From contig DHLY01000098.1 of NCBI GenBank assembly GCA_002405525.1, positions 48,122-84,902 of the forward strand: a DNA stretch of 36,781 nucleotides, written 5' to 3'. This stretch comes from Proteobacteria bacterium UBA4656 (lineage in GTDB: Bacteria > Pseudomonadota > Gammaproteobacteria > Xanthomonadales > Ahniellaceae). This document shows, in pieces, positions 26,058 through 35,435 of the stretch. Positions within the stretch are counted from its first letter, which is position 1; each line of letters begins with the position of its first letter. The notes under the pieces were generated by a model that was not told where the DNA came from, searched no databases, and saw only the letters and a list, made by a program, of their open reading frames with translations. The position numbers were made by a program, and so were the translations under genes.

Positions 26058-26438
26058 ATGCGCAAGACTGCCTCGATCGTCCTCGTCTCCCTGGCCGCCG
26101 GCGCGTGCGCCGTTCAGGCCGCCAACGTGACCGGTGACGCCGAGCGCGGGCGCCGGATCCACCTCGGCGAGGAACAGATTCCCGGAGTGGCCGCCTGCAG
26201 CACCTGCCATGGCGCCGACGGCAACGCGACTCAGGCGCCAACCTTTCCGCGCCTCGCCGGACAGTACCCGGAGTACCTCGTCTATGCGCTGGAGTCGTAC
26301 CGGGACGGCTCCCGCAAGAACGCAGTGATGATGCCGATTGCCTCGGCGCTGAGCGGCGAAGACTTGCGCGATCTGGCGGTGTTCTATGGCGCGCAGAAAG
26401 GCGATCTCGCGAACCTGAGCCAAGTCATCACCGACTGA
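26058..26438 (+). CDS. Monohaem cytochrome c, class I
   Basis: A 126-aa periplasmic cytochrome. The signal peptide (MRKTASIVLVSLAAGACAVQAA) is followed by CSTCH (Cys47, Cys50, His51) and axial Met91 or Met92 (NAVMMPIASAL). The motif FPRLAGQYPEYLVYALESYRDG is a cytochrome c4/c553 hallmark and is clearly paralogous to the first cytochrome. AGGA lies 9 bases before the ATG. It converges on nfuA with a 24-bp gap that lacks an obvious strong terminator. Confidence 0.9.
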   Translation: MRKTASIVLVSLAAGACAVQAANVTGDAERGRRIHLGEEQIPGVAACSTCHGADGNATQAPTFPRLAGQYPEYLVYALESYRDGSRKNAVMMPIASALSGEDLRDLAVFYGAQKGDLANLSQVITD

Positions 26439-26462
26439 CTGCGCGCGGACGGCAGCGATCCC

Positions 26463-27053
26463 TCAGGCTTGGCGCCGCAGGTAGGGGTTGGCGCCGCTGC
26501 TGTGGTCCGTTGCGTCGCGCACACCGGTCACTTCCGGCACCCGCGCGCGAAGTGTGGTCTCGATCCCCTCCCGCAGCGTGACGTCCACCATGCCGCACCC
26601 GTGACAGCCGCCGCCAAAACGCAAGACGGCGATCCCGTCGGCTTCGAGTGAAACGAGACTCACCCGCCCCCCATGGGAGGCCAGTCCGGGGTTGATTTCG
26701 GACTCGAGGACGTGCTGGATGCGCTCGATCGCGCCGGCTTCCGCGGCTGGCGCCCGGCCCTTGATCTGCGGAGCACGGATCGTGAGCTGGCCGCCGGTGG
26801 CGTTGCGCTGGTAGTCGATCGACGCGCCCTCCAGCCAGCCGGTGCTCGAGGAGTCGACGTAGAGGCGGAAGCCCTCGCACTCGACGATCCACTCGTTCCC
26901 GGCCAGGTCGCCCGCTTCGCAGAACTCGAGTTGACAGTCGGCCTGTGCGGTGCCGGGCCGAAGCACGGTCAGCCTCACGCCCATGCCCGGAACGCCCTGC
27001 TGATCGAGCAGGCGCTTGAAGTGCGTCTGGGCTTCGTCGCCGATCTGGATCAT
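26463..27053 (-). CDS. nfuA: Fe-S biogenesis protein NfuA
   Basis: Carrier that delivers [4Fe-4S] clusters to target enzymes, important under oxidative stress or iron limitation. It has an N-terminal degenerate A-type (IscA-like) domain, residues 1-~95, and a C-terminal Nfu domain with the cluster-binding Cys150-x-x-Cys153 (GGGCHGCGMVDVTL). Length is 196 aa, against 191 in E. coli. GGAGG lies 9 bases before the ATG. The gene is divergent from phhB across ~360 bp of structured non-coding DNA. TAGACT just upstream on the minus strand might be a -10 element, without a good -35. Confidence 0.95.
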   Translation of the reverse strand: MIQIGDEAQTHFKRLLDQQGVPGMGVRLTVLRPGTAQADCQLEFCEAGDLAGNEWIVECEGFRLYVDSSSTGWLEGASIDYQRNATGGQLTIRAPQIKGRAPAAEAGAIERIQHVLESEINPGLASHGGRVSLVSLEADGIAVLRFGGGCHGCGMVDVTLREGIETTLRARVPEVTGVRDATDHSSGANPYLRRQA

Positions 27054-27417
27054 GCGTAATGTCCTCCGTTGACCAGTCTAGCAGGGCGGAGAGAAGCACC
27101 CTGCTCGCGCGCGGCATGGAGGTCGCGCTCGCGCATCAATCGTGCAAGCGATTGCCACGGCGGGGCGAGTGCGCCTACGCGCCGGACTCGCGACGACGGA
27201 AACAGTGCAGGAAAGCACTTTCGTGACAGCCTGCCAGGCGCACTCGCCGGACGTATCCCCCCCTCGACTGGCCCATGCTGCCTGACTCGGCGCCATCCGG
27301 CCGCCATCGTGCCTGCACCGGGTACACACCAGCCCCCACTCGAAACAACCTTCGAAATACTTTGCAACCTGCTGCCGATACGGTAGTTTCTTCCAGCCGA
27401 TCCGTCAGGAGAGCCGC
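27054..27417. other. nfuA-phhB intergenic region with a long-range inverted repeat
   Basis: This region has no convincing gene. It holds a perfect 13-bp inverted repeat, GGCGAGTGCGCCT (27164-27176) and AGGCGCACTCGCC (27236-27248), 59 bases apart. Inside lies a small hairpin, AGTGC/GCACT (27204-27218). The last ~75 bases are relatively A+T rich, with TTGCAA at 27362-27367 and TAGTTT at 27384-27389 as a possible weak phhB promoter. Confidence 0.55.
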
Positions 27418-27768
27418 ATGAGCCGCAGTCCCCTCGACCTCGCGCACCGTCAGTGCCAGCCGCTGCGGGGCGCCGAGCATGCGCTGAGCATCGGCGAAGT
27501 GCAGGATCTGCTCGCCGGACTTCCCGGCTGGGCCCTCTCCGCCGACGGCAAGACGATCAGCCGCGACTTCCGCTGCCGGGACTTCCACCGCAGCATGGCA
27601 CTGGCGAATGCGATCGCGTGGATCGCCCACGCCCAGGACCACCATCCCGAGATGGACATCGGCTGGGGCCACTGCCTCGTCCGCTACACCACGCACGACG
27701 TCGGCGGCCTGTCGATCAACGACTTCATCTGTGCGGCGCGGATCGACGCGCTGGGCGAAGCGCGCTGA
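27418..27768 (+). CDS. phhB: Pterin-4a-carbinolamine dehydratase
   Basis: Dehydrates 4a-hydroxytetrahydrobiopterin after phenylalanine hydroxylation, regenerating the cofactor. The catalytic signature is HAQDHHPEMDIGWGHC (His75-His76-Pro77), with His93 and the family end GGLSINDF. Length is 116 aa, standard. AGGAGA lies 7 bases before the ATG. No phenylalanine hydroxylase gene is adjacent, so it stands alone and may also serve other pterin enzymes. It converges on rluC. Confidence 0.93.
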   Translation: MSRSPLDLAHRQCQPLRGAEHALSIGEVQDLLAGLPGWALSADGKTISRDFRCRDFHRSMALANAIAWIAHAQDHHPEMDIGWGHCLVRYTTHDVGGLSINDFICAARIDALGEAR

Positions 27769-27814
27769 CCCGTTCCGGAAGCGGAAAGCGCGTGGTGGGG
27801 CGATGGATGATCCA

Positions 27815-27831
27815 GGCGCATCGGCTGCGCC
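27815..27831. terminator. Weak hairpin between phhB and rluC
   Basis: GGCGCA (27815-27820) pairs with TGCGCC (27826-27831), loop TCGGC, between convergent genes. No T tract follows. Confidence 0.3.
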
Positions 27832-27857
27832 CGAGTGCTTGATTGGCAGGCCGCACG

Positions 27858-28835
27858 TCAGACCGGGCGCGGCAGCGCATCCAGTACCGACTGCAGTTCC
27901 GCGGGCAGCGGCGCGCTGAAGTCGTGGCGCTCGCCCTCGGCCCCGGGAAACCGCAGTTCGGCGGCGTGCAGGAACAGACGCTGCAGGCCACGCGCCTTGA
28001 GCGCCCGGTTGGCGGACGGATCGCCGTACTTGGAGTCGCCGGCCACCGGCATGCCCAGATGGGCGGCGTGCACGCGGATCTGATGCGTGCGGCCGGTGTC
28101 GATCAGCACCTCGACGAAAGCGTAGTCGCCACGCTGTTCGAGCAGTCGGAACTCGCTGCGCGATGGCTTGCCGGCCGGATCGACGCGAACCATGCGCTCG
28201 CCCCCCTGCAACACGGACTTCCGCAACGCCGCGTCGACCTTGAGCCGATCCTGCGGCATGCGCCCGACGAGCAGCGCCAGGTAACGCTTGCGCGCGGTGC
28301 CATCGCGGATCGCGGCCTGTGCAGCCAGCAGTGCGGCCCGTTTCTTCGCCAGCAGCAACACACCGCTGGTATCGCGGTCGAGACGATGCACCAGCTCGAG
28401 GCCGGCACCGGGCCGCGCCTGGCGCAGCTGCTCGATCGCGCCCAGCGCGATCCCGCTGCCACCATGGCTGGCAAGCCCCGACGGCTTGTCGAGCGCGAGA
28501 TAGCGCGCGTCCTCGGCGATGATCGAGGCTTCGAGGTCCTTCAGCCGCTGCTCGCTGGCGCGCGCGGGCGCCGCAGGCGCGCCGATGCGGACCGGCGGAA
28601 TGCGAAGCTCGTCGCCTGCGGCGACCCGGGTGTCCGGTTTCGCACGCCGACCATTGACCCGCACCTGGCCGGTGCGCAACAGGCGGTAGATGTGGGTCTT
28701 CGGCACCCCCTTCAGAACCCCGAACAGCAGGTTGTCGAGGCGTTGACCGCCCCGGTCCTCGGGCACGCGCAGCTTCTGCACGGAACTTGCAGAGCCGTGG
28801 CCGGAGGCCGGTGATTGCTGCAAGTGTGTTGCCAT
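27858..28835 (-). CDS. rluC: 23S rRNA pseudouridine synthase RluC
   Basis: Isomerises three uridines of 23S rRNA (955, 2504 and 2580 in E. coli). It has an S4 RNA-binding domain (QRLDNLLFGVLKGVPKTHIYRL) and an RluA-type catalytic domain with HRLDRDTSG; Asp153 is the catalytic residue when the ATG at 28835 is used. Two earlier in-frame ATGs have worse ribosome sites. Length is 325 aa, usual for the family. Divergent placement beside rne, as in many gammaproteobacteria, supports RluC over RluD or RluA. Confidence 0.92.
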   Translation of the reverse strand: MATHLQQSPASGHGSASSVQKLRVPEDRGGQRLDNLLFGVLKGVPKTHIYRLLRTGQVRVNGRRAKPDTRVAAGDELRIPPVRIGAPAAPARASEQRLKDLEASIIAEDARYLALDKPSGLASHGGSGIALGAIEQLRQARPGAGLELVHRLDRDTSGVLLLAKKRAALLAAQAAIRDGTARKRYLALLVGRMPQDRLKVDAALRKSVLQGGERMVRVDPAGKPSRSEFRLLEQRGDYAFVEVLIDTGRTHQIRVHAAHLGMPVAGDSKYGDPSANRALKARGLQRLFLHAAELRFPGAEGERHDFSAPLPAELQSVLDALPRPV

Positions 28836-29382
28836 TGCTATCATCCCTGCTCGGTGCCGCGCGTCGAAGCTGCCGAACAATCAAGAACTTGCTCAAAATC
28901 TTGGTCGGTTCAGGCAGCGGGAAACGGCGCCATCGCTTACCCGCTGTTGGCCCAGCCCCGGGGCCGGTGCATGCCAGCCGGCATGCGATCCCCGCGATCA
29001 ATCCCCGGACCACGCCATCGTAGCGGCAGCGCAGGTTGCTTTGCCGCCCCCTCGTGGGGGCTCGGGTGCCGACGCGGCCCCGATCGTGGTCCGATCCCGG
29101 TGGTGCGCAGCCCGTCTGCGCGCCCCGCCCCGGTCCCTCTGGAACGGGTCGACGCAGGAGCGCCGCACGGCGGGCACTGCGGCCGTGGCAGGTCGCGCGC
29201 CGGTCGGCGCACGCCAGGGTCGGGCCGTCATGGGTCCAATCAACAGCGCTCGCGCCCTGGCGTGATGCGACCGTCGGCCGGCTGTGGCCGGCGCGCAGCG
29301 GACCCACGGTCCGACCGGCGCGCCCCGCCGCCGCGAAGACGGCGCTCCCCGGTCGGCAGCGGGCGACGAGGAAGCCTTACCA
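28836..29382 (+). promoter_or_regulatory. Long structured leader region of rne
   Basis: The ~547-bp gap between rluC and rne has no credible gene. It contains several stem-loops: GCATGCC/GGCATGC (28969-28986), GCCCCC/GGGGGC with a TCGT loop (29046-29061) and GCCGGC/GCCGGC (29277-29292). In E. coli a 361-nt rne leader lets RNase E destabilise its own message. The same feedback is likely here. An A+T-rich patch at about 28876-28915 may hold the divergent promoters, though I could not define hexamers. Confidence 0.5.
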
Positions 29383-32175
29383 ATGAAACGCATGCTGATC
29401 AACGCAACTCAGCGCGAGGAGTTGCGCGTAGCCATCGTCGATGGCCAGAGCCTGTTCGACCTCGACATCGAGATTCCGTCGAAGGAACAGAAGAAGTCCA
29501 ATATTTACAAGGGCCGGATCACCCGCGTCGAACCCAGTCTCGAAGCCTGCTTCGTCGATTACGGCGGTGAACGCCACGGCTTCCTGCCGCTGAAGGAAAT
29601 CTCGCGCGACTACTTCGCCGACGGCGTCGACCCGAACCGGGCCGGGATCCGCGACCTGGTCAAGGAAGGGCAGGACGTGGTGGTGCAGGTAGACAAGGAA
29701 GAGCGTGGGACCAAGGGTGCGGCCCTGACCACCTTCATCAGCCTTGCCGGCCGCTACCTCGTGCTGATGCCGAACAATCCGCGCGCCGGCGGGGTGTCGC
29801 GCCGCATCGAGGGCGACGACCGGCAGAACATGAAGGAGGTGATGGACCAGCTCAAGCTGCCCGACGACATGGGCATGATCATCCGCACCGCCGGCGTCGG
29901 TCGCGAGGCGGAAGAGCTGCAGTGGGACCTCGACTACCTGTTGCAGGTGTGGAAAGCGATTTGCGACGCGGCGTTGAGCCGCCCGGCTCCTTTCCTGGTC
30001 TACCAGGAGTCACGGCTGATCATCCGCGCGCTGCGCGACTACCTTCGCGCCGACATCGGGGAGATCCTGGTCGACGGCGAGGACGTATACGCGGACGCGC
30101 GGGACTTCATGCAGCAGGTGATGCCACAGAACCTGCGCAAGCTCAGGCTCTACAGGGAGGACGTGCCGCTGTTCTCGCGATTCCAGATCGAATCGCAGAT
30201 CGAGAACGCCTTCGAGCGCCAGGTCCGCCTGCCTTCCGGGGGCTCGATCGTAATCGACCACACCGAGGCACTGACCGCGATCGACATCAACTCGGCGCGC
30301 GCCACCAAGGGCAGCGACATCGAGGAGACCGCATTCAACACGAACCTCGAGGCGGCGGTGGAGATCGCGCGTCAACTGCGCATCCGCGACGCTGGCGGCC
30401 TGATCGTGATCGACTTCATCGACATGGAGAGTCCGCGCCACCAGCGCGAAGTCGAGGACCGGCTGCGCGACGCACTCAAGCTCGACCGGGCCCGGGTGCA
30501 GGTGGGCCGGATCTCCCGCTTCGGCCTGCTGGAAATGTCGCGCCAGCGCCTGCGTCCTTCGCTCGGAGAGTCGACACAGATCCTCTGCCCGCGCTGCGAC
30601 GGACACGGTCGCATCCGCGGCGTCGAATCGCTATCGCTGTCGATCCTGCGCCTTGTCGAAGAGGAAGCGATGAAGGAAAGCACCGCGCAAGTGCTGGTGC
30701 AGGTGCCGCCCGACGTCGCCAACTTCCTGGTCAACGAGAAGCGCCGGCCGCTGGTCGAGATCGAGCAGCGTCACGAGTCGCAGGTGGTGGTGGTGGCCGA
30801 TCGCAACCTGGAAACTCCCCATTACGAAGTCAAGCGGATCCGGGCCAGCGAACTGCCGGAGCACCAGCGGGCCAGCTACGAGCGCGTGACGCCTTTGCAG
30901 GCGGTGCAGGCGCCACAGTCGGCGCCTGCGTCGGCCAAGTTCGAGCAGCCGGCCGTGACCGCCATCGCCCCCATCACGCCCGCTCCGGTGCGCGACGACG
31001 ACGAGGCCGTGGAAGCGCGCGCGCTGGCAGCCGCGAGCGCGGCGCCCCCTGCAGCAGCGGCAGCCCCGGTGGTGCAGGCGCCGAAGCCCGCCGCAGGAAA
31101 GGGGTTCCTCGCCCGCCTGATCGCGCTGTTTCGCGGGGACGACGCGACCCCGGCCGCGACTCCCGCCGCGGCCCCCGCCGCCGTCTCGCGCGACGCGCGC
31201 GGCGGCCGCCGGGACGGATCGCGCGACAGAAACGCGCAATCGCAGCGCGCAGACCGCCGCGGCGATCGCGAGCGCCCGGCCGATCGCCGCGGCCCGGCCG
31301 GGGTCAAGGACGGAGGGCGCGGCGCCGGCCCGCGCCGCGAAGGCGGCGCCCCAGGCAGCCGCAGCCAGGGCGCCGGGACACAATCTGCCCGCCACGAGCA
31401 ACGCCAGAGCGTACCGCAACCGTCTCGGACGAACGTTCTGACGGGCGCCGAGCGCGGCCGTACCGGCGGCGCACGCACGCCAGAGCGCGACGTCCCGCCC
31501 GCGGTCGCAACCGAGATTCAGACGGCAACTGTAACCGCCGTCCCGGCAGCGCCATCCCCCGTCGCAGCAACCGCGCCCAGCGCCGACGCAGCCGAAGGAG
31601 CAGCCGTGACCGCCGAGGGCGCGGCGCGCGCACGCCGGCGCGGACGGCGGGGCGGACGGCGTCGCCGCAAGGGGGATCGACCGACGTCTCCGGCCATCGA
31701 TTCGATCTCGCCAGGATCGCAGCCCGGTGTCGCCGATGCGGACCTGGACGATGAAGCCGACGAGGACGATGGCCTGCCGGTCACACCCGCCCTGGTGACC
31801 ATCGCGGTCGATGCGCCTGCAGCGTCGCCGCCCACAGCCTCGCCTTCGCCTGAATCCGCGGCGGGCGTGCGCCCAAGGCCGCAGCCGCGGCCGCAACCCG
31901 AGGTCCGTCTACAACCGCCGATTGCTACGGAAACGACCGGGTCTGAAAACAGTGCAGCGGATGCGCCGGCTTCGGCTCCACTCTCGACCGGGCAAGAAGA
32001 GGCCCCTGCATCCAGCACCGTGCCCGAGTTCGCGGCGTCAGCGATCTCTGGTGCGGCCATGACTGCCGCCGAGTCACCGGCTGCTGCCGAACCACCGTTT
32101 GCCTCCAACAGCAACGAGGTGGCGCAGCCCGCGTCCGACGATGTGGGCGCCCAACAGACGCATCGGCCGACCTGA
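29383..32175 (+). CDS. rne: Ribonuclease E
   Basis: Essential endoribonuclease that starts mRNA decay and matures rRNA and tRNA. The N-terminal half has the S1 domain ([20 protein letters not shown]), the RNase H and 5'-sensor regions, the DNase I-like catalytic domain with Asp301 (TAIDIN) and Asp344 (IVIDFID), and the zinc link Cys402-x-x-Cys405 (CPRCDGHG). At ~573-585 the amphipathic [13 protein letters not shown] resembles the membrane anchor (segment A) of E. coli RNase E. The rest is disordered: Arg-rich RNA-binding stretches, then an Ala/Pro/Ser-rich acidic tail, a scaffold for degradosome partners. Length is 930 aa. GAGGAA lies 10 bases before the ATG. An upstream open stretch to 29284 is leader. 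Confidence 0.96.
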   Translation: MKRMLINATQREELRVAIVDGQSLFDLDIEIPSKEQKKSNIYKGRITRVEPSLEACFVDYGGERHGFLPLKEISRDYFADGVDPNRAGIRDLVKEGQDVVVQVDKEERGTKGAALTTFISLAGRYLVLMPNNPRAGGVSRRIEGDDRQNMKEVMDQLKLPDDMGMIIRTAGVGREAEELQWDLDYLLQVWKAICDAALSRPAPFLVYQESRLIIRALRDYLRADIGEILVDGEDVYADARDFMQQVMPQNLRKLRLYREDVPLFSRFQIESQIENAFERQVRLPSGGSIVIDHTEALTAIDINSARATKGSDIEETAFNTNLEAAVEIARQLRIRDAGGLIVIDFIDMESPRHQREVEDRLRDALKLDRARVQVGRISRFGLLEMSRQRLRPSLGESTQILCPRCDGHGRIRGVESLSLSILRLVEEEAMKESTAQVLVQVPPDVANFLVNEKRRPLVEIEQRHESQVVVVADRNLETPHYEVKRIRASELPEHQRASYERVTPLQAVQAPQSAPASAKFEQPAVTAIAPITPAPVRDDDEAVEARALAAASAAPPAAAAAPVVQAPKPAAGKGFLARLIALFRGDDATPAATPAAAPAAVSRDARGGRRDGSRDRNAQSQRADRRGDRERPADRRGPAGVKDGGRGAGPRREGGAPGSRSQGAGTQSARHEQRQSVPQPSRTNVLTGAERGRTGGARTPERDVPPAVATEIQTATVTAVPAAPSPVAATAPSADAAEGAAVTAEGAARARRRGRRGGRRRRKGDRPTSPAIDSISPGSQPGVADADLDDEADEDDGLPVTPALVTIAVDAPAASPPTASPSPESAAGVRPRPQPRPQPEVRLQPPIATETTGSENSAADAPASAPLSTGQEEAPASSTVPEFAASAISGAAMTAAESPAAAEPPFASNSNEVAQPASDDVGAQQTHRPT

Positions 32176-32187
32176 GCCACTGTGCGA

Positions 32188-32216
32188 CGCGGCGGCAGAA
32201 ACTGCGCGCCGCCGCG
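32188..32216. terminator. GC-rich hairpin between rne and the response regulator
   Basis: CGCGGCGGC (32188-32196) pairs perfectly with GCCGCCGCG (32208-32216), 11-base loop, 13 bases after the rne stop. No T tract follows. The remaining ~170 bp to 32385 hold nothing else clear. Confidence 0.45.
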
Positions 32217-32385
32217 ATCGCGAGTTCGCGAAGCGACCGAGCGAATCCGTCTCAGGCGGCTGCCACGCGTTCGGAAAGCAAGGCCGTCCACGCTGCACGG
32301 GACGAGGGTAGGACGCGCTGCCGTTGGCCCCATGGGGACGCTCGGCCGATCGGCGCACGCTGCGCCGGAACGCTCGGGATATCCT

Positions 32386-33021
32386 TCAGTCCACCGGGAG
32401 TCCAAACCGTTGGGCCAGTCGCGCAAGCGCGACCTCGGTGTCGACGCCCAGCTTGTCGTACAGGCGATACTTGTACGTCGCTACCGTCTTCGGACTGAGG
32501 CTGAGCAGGCGCGCGATGCCCTGCAGGTCGCCGCCGCGGGCGAGCTGCAGGGCGACCTCGAGTTCGCGGGTCGACAGCGACTCGAACGGCGAGCGGTCGC
32601 TTCCCGGCATGCTGGACAGAGCGACCTCGCGTGCGACATCCGCGCTGAGATAGCGCCCGCCTCGCGCCACGTCGCGCACCGCGCGAACCAGTTCCCCCGC
32701 AGGGCAGGCCTTGCTCAGGTAGCCGCTGGCCCCGGCGTCCAGCGCTCGACGCGGGAACGGCTGCTCGTCCTGCGCGCTCACCGCGATGACGCGCGTGCTC
32801 GTGTCTCCGCGAACGATGCGTTCGATCGCCTCGAGGCCACTCATGCCGGGCAGGTAAAGGTCCATGAGGACCACTTCCGGCTTGATCCGTCGCACCAGCG
32901 CGATGCCGTCCTCTCCGGACGCCGCCTCTCCCACCACCTCCAGATCGGCCTCGCGGGCCAGGATGTGGCGGAAACCCGTGCGGACCAGCTCGTGGTCGTC
33001 GACCAGCACAATGCGAATCAT
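32386..33021 (-). CDS. NarL/FixJ-type response regulator, GacA/UvrY-like
   Basis: A 211-aa two-component regulator. The receiver domain begins MIRIVLVDDHELVRTGF, with acidic Asp8-Asp9, phospho-acceptor Asp54 (VLMDLYLPGMSG) and a conserved Lys in YLSKACP. A LuxR-type helix-turn-helix follows (LSTRELEVALQLARGG, then SPKTVATYKYRLYDKLGV). The order and residues match GacA/UvrY, which act with GacS/BarA to drive CsrA-binding small RNAs. The usual uvrC neighbour is absent, so orthology is probable but not proven. AGGGG lies 7 bases before the ATG at 33021. No kinase gene is adjacent. Confidence 0.88.
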   Translation of the reverse strand: MIRIVLVDDHELVRTGFRHILAREADLEVVGEAASGEDGIALVRRIKPEVVLMDLYLPGMSGLEAIERIVRGDTSTRVIAVSAQDEQPFPRRALDAGASGYLSKACPAGELVRAVRDVARGGRYLSADVAREVALSSMPGSDRSPFESLSTRELEVALQLARGGDLQGIARLLSLSPKTVATYKYRLYDKLGVDTEVALARLAQRFGLPVD

Positions 33022-33135
33022 CGGCAATCCCCTGCCTGGCGCGCTCCCCGGCACGCCCAGCGATGGTAGCCCAAGGGCCGCCGGCTGCAAGCCCGCAGGC
33101 GGCCTGGCGTGCCGGCATGGAACGAGCCAATGGAC

Positions 33136-33432
33136 TCAGAACACGCGAATGAACGGGTGAACCTCGATCCGCACCCAAACCCCGCCGATGCGGTAGGGAT
33201 CGGCGGCCGCCCATGCGAGCGCCTCTTCCTTCGAAGAAAAGTCGATCACCAGGAGGCTGCCGATGAAACCGGCAGGCCCCGGATCGGGCGCGTCGATCGC
33301 CGGCATCGGACCCGCGGTCAGGACCCGTCCGGCGCTGCGCAGCGCCTCGACACGCAGCAGATGGGCCGGCCGCAGTTCGCGCCGCAAGGGCAGCACGTCG
33401 TGGCCGTCGAATCCAAGGATCGCGTAGTACAC
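33136..33432 (-). CDS. YciI family protein
   Basis: A 98-aa YciI-like protein of the ferredoxin-like dimeric alpha/beta barrel fold. Motifs are MYYAILGFDG, RPAHLLRVEALRSAGRVLTAGP with the family His, GSLLVIDFSS and ADPYRIGGVW. The start is GTG at 33432 with AGGA 7 bases upstream. YciI proteins are small and mostly of unknown function; some are linked to chlorinated-substrate or septation phenotypes. It precedes the response regulator by 114 bases on the same strand, so co-transcription is possible. Confidence 0.88.
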   Translation of the reverse strand: MYYAILGFDGHDVLPLRRELRPAHLLRVEALRSAGRVLTAGPMPAIDAPDPGPAGFIGSLLVIDFSSKEEALAWAAADPYRIGGVWVRIEVHPFIRVF

Positions 33433-33822
33433 GCGGGCATCCTAGGCCAGCGCGCGGCCAGCCACCAGCGCCTCGCGGGGTGCGGCCCGCTCGCGTCACC
33501 ATGCGTCGTTCCGAGGCCCGCCCCCGGACTGGACGCGGCGCGCCATTTGCGGCTAGTCTCCTCACGTCCGATCGCGCGCCGCCTCCCGACGGAGCGCGCG
33601 CCCCAGGCGGGTCTGAACGCCGCGACGGACGTTGGGCGGCTGCGGGCCGACAGGCAACGGGCTTTCACTCGCCGCCTCGACCGCCGTCAGCCCGGACATC
33701 CACCGAAGGACAGGCCACCGGTACGCCGGCCGTGTTTTTCGCTCGTGCCGCCGGTCCCGTCCGGACGGCGTCCAGCCTGCAACGCCACGCCCACCAAGAC
33801 CGCGCACCATGCGCATCCGCCA
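33433..33822. other. Intergenic region upstream of scpA
   Basis: This stretch between divergent yciI and scpA shows no protein with family similarity. The scpA frame is open throughout, but in GC-rich DNA that is weak evidence. I saw TAGTCT near 33554 without a convincing -35, and a GC-rich segment ending in GTGTTTTTC near 33730-33740 that might form a terminator or attenuator. Confidence 0.4.
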
Positions 33823-34677
33823 ATGAGCACCGAACCGGCCGAAATGCAGGCGGCACCCGCCTTCGCGCCGCCGCGTCCGCCGCAGCAGCAGGAGATGCCG
33901 CTGGCCATCGTCAGAGGTCAGCCGTTCCTGCAGATGCCGCAGGATCTCTACATCCCTCCGGACGCACTGGAGGTATTCCTCGAGGCCTTCGAGGGACCGC
34001 TTGACCTGCTGCTCTACCTGATTCGCCGCCAGAACCTCGATATCCTCGACATTCCGGTGGCCGAGATCACCCGGCAATACATGGAGTACATCGGACTGAT
34101 GCAGGACCTGCGGCTCGAGTTGGCCGCCGAATACCTGGTGATGGCCGCGATCCTGGCCGAGATCAAGTCGCGCCTGCTGCTGCCCCGCCCCCCTGCGGCT
34201 GAGGGCGCTGAGGACGATCCGCGCGCGGAACTGATCCGGCGACTGCAGGAGTACGAGCGTTACAAGAAAGCCGCCGAGGACCTCGACGCGCTGCCTCGGA
34301 TGGAGCGGGATCTCGCGCCCGCCCGCGCCGAGGTCCCGGACCGCAACGTGATTCGTATCCCGCCTCCGGTGGACCTGCGCGAACTGCTGCTGGCGCTCAA
34401 GGACGTGATGCATCGAGCGGACCTGTCCGGCCACCACACTGTCTCGCGGCAGGCCTTATCGGTGCGCCAGCGCATGAGCGAGGTGCTGGCCGCGCTCGGT
34501 GACGGTCGCTTCCACGAATTCGTGTCGCTGTTCCGCGCCGAGGAGGGCCGCATGGGCGTGGTGGTCACGTTCCTTTCGATCCTTGAGCTCGCGAAGGAGC
34601 GCCTGCTGGACATCGTGCAGAGCGAGCCGCTGGCGCCGATTTACCTGCGCGCGCTCGTCGTCGCCGAAGAATCATGA
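33823..34677 (+). CDS. scpA: Segregation and condensation protein A
   Basis: Kleisin subunit of the SMC-ScpAB condensin, bridging SMC heads in chromosome compaction and segregation. Conserved parts are FEGPLDLLLYLIRRQNLDILDIPVAEITRQY (split as FEGPLDLLLYL and DIPVAEITRQY), AAEYLVMAAILAEIKSRLLLP, and a C-terminal winged helix ending VVTFLSILELAKERLLDIVQ. Length is 284 aa with an N-terminal Pro/Gln-rich extension of ~35 residues. The ATG at 33823 has no good ribosome site; a start at 33895 (MPLAIVRG) is possible. The stop overlaps scpB by 4 bases. Confidence 0.92.
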   Translation: MSTEPAEMQAAPAFAPPRPPQQQEMPLAIVRGQPFLQMPQDLYIPPDALEVFLEAFEGPLDLLLYLIRRQNLDILDIPVAEITRQYMEYIGLMQDLRLELAAEYLVMAAILAEIKSRLLLPRPPAAEGAEDDPRAELIRRLQEYERYKKAAEDLDALPRMERDLAPARAEVPDRNVIRIPPPVDLRELLLALKDVMHRADLSGHHTVSRQALSVRQRMSEVLAALGDGRFHEFVSLFRAEEGRMGVVVTFLSILELAKERLLDIVQSEPLAPIYLRALVVAEES

Positions 34678-35435
34678 GGCTCATGGACCCGCAGCTCGTC
34701 AAGCGCATCGTCGAAGCCGCACTGCTCGCGGCAGGTCAGCCGCTCTCGCCGGCGCAGCTTGCCGCACTGTTCTCCGACGCCGAACCGGTCGGATCGGAGG
34801 CCATCGCGCAGGCGCTGCAGGACCTGCAGTCGGAATGCGGGGGACGCGGTGTAGCGTTGGTCGAGGTCGCCAGCGGATTCCGCTACCAGGTCCGGCAGGA
34901 CGTCCACCCATGGGTGGCGCGGATGTGGACCGAACGCCAGACCCGATACTCCCGCGCCCTGCTGGAGACGCTGGCGCTGATCGCCTACCGGCAGCCGATC
35001 ACGCGCGCCGAAATCGAGCAGATCCGCGGCGTGGTGGTGTCCAGCAGCATCATCCGCACACTGGAGGAGCGCGATTGGGTGCGCGTGGTCGGCCACCGCG
35101 ACGTACCGGGCCGTCCGGCGCTGCTCGGCACGACGCGCCAGTTCCTCGACCATTTCAACCTCAAGAGCCTCGACGAGTTGCCGCCGCTGGCGGCGATCCG
35201 CGACCTCGAGGACTTCGACCCGCAGCTGCCGCTGCCCGACGCCGAGCGTGTGCTGCCGCCGCTGCACGGCACTGGGCGAGGAGCGGCCGATGAATCCGCG
35301 ACCGACGAAACCGCCGATGTCGCAGCCGCCACGACCGACCCCACTGCGCACTCCGCCGCCACGGTGACGGCCGTCGAACCGGTGCCCGGCGCGACCGGCA
35401 CCGACGCCACGCAAATCACCGGAAGTTCCGCATGA
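34674..35435 (+). CDS. scpB: Segregation and condensation protein B
   Basis: Partner of ScpA in the SMC complex. It has two winged-helix domains: IVEAALLAAGQPLSPAQLAALF and TLALIAYRQPITRAEIEQIRG, followed by LEERDWVRVVGHRDVPGRPALLGTT. A ~55-residue acidic Ala/Thr-rich tail follows the conserved core. The ATG at 34674 overlaps the scpA stop as ATGA; an alternative is 34683. Length is 253 aa. The rluB ATG overlaps its stop by 4 bases, so three genes form one coupled unit. Confidence 0.93.
   Translation: MRLMDPQLVKRIVEAALLAAGQPLSPAQLAALFSDAEPVGSEAIAQALQDLQSECGGRGVALVEVASGFRYQVRQDVHPWVARMWTERQTRYSRALLETLALIAYRQPITRAEIEQIRGVVVSSSIIRTLEERDWVRVVGHRDVPGRPALLGTTRQFLDHFNLKSLDELPPLAAIRDLEDFDPQLPLPDAERVLPPLHGTGRGAADESATDETADVAAATTDPTAHSAATVTAVEPVPGATGTDATQITGSSA

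Noticed and set aside
27069..27386. 105-codon frames on both strands between nfuA and phhB
   Set aside because: They have no domain, no good ribosome site, and cover the inverted-repeat region.
33109..33822. Upstream extension of scpA
   Set aside because: No similarity to ScpA and no ribosome site; the antisense strand encodes YciI over part of it.
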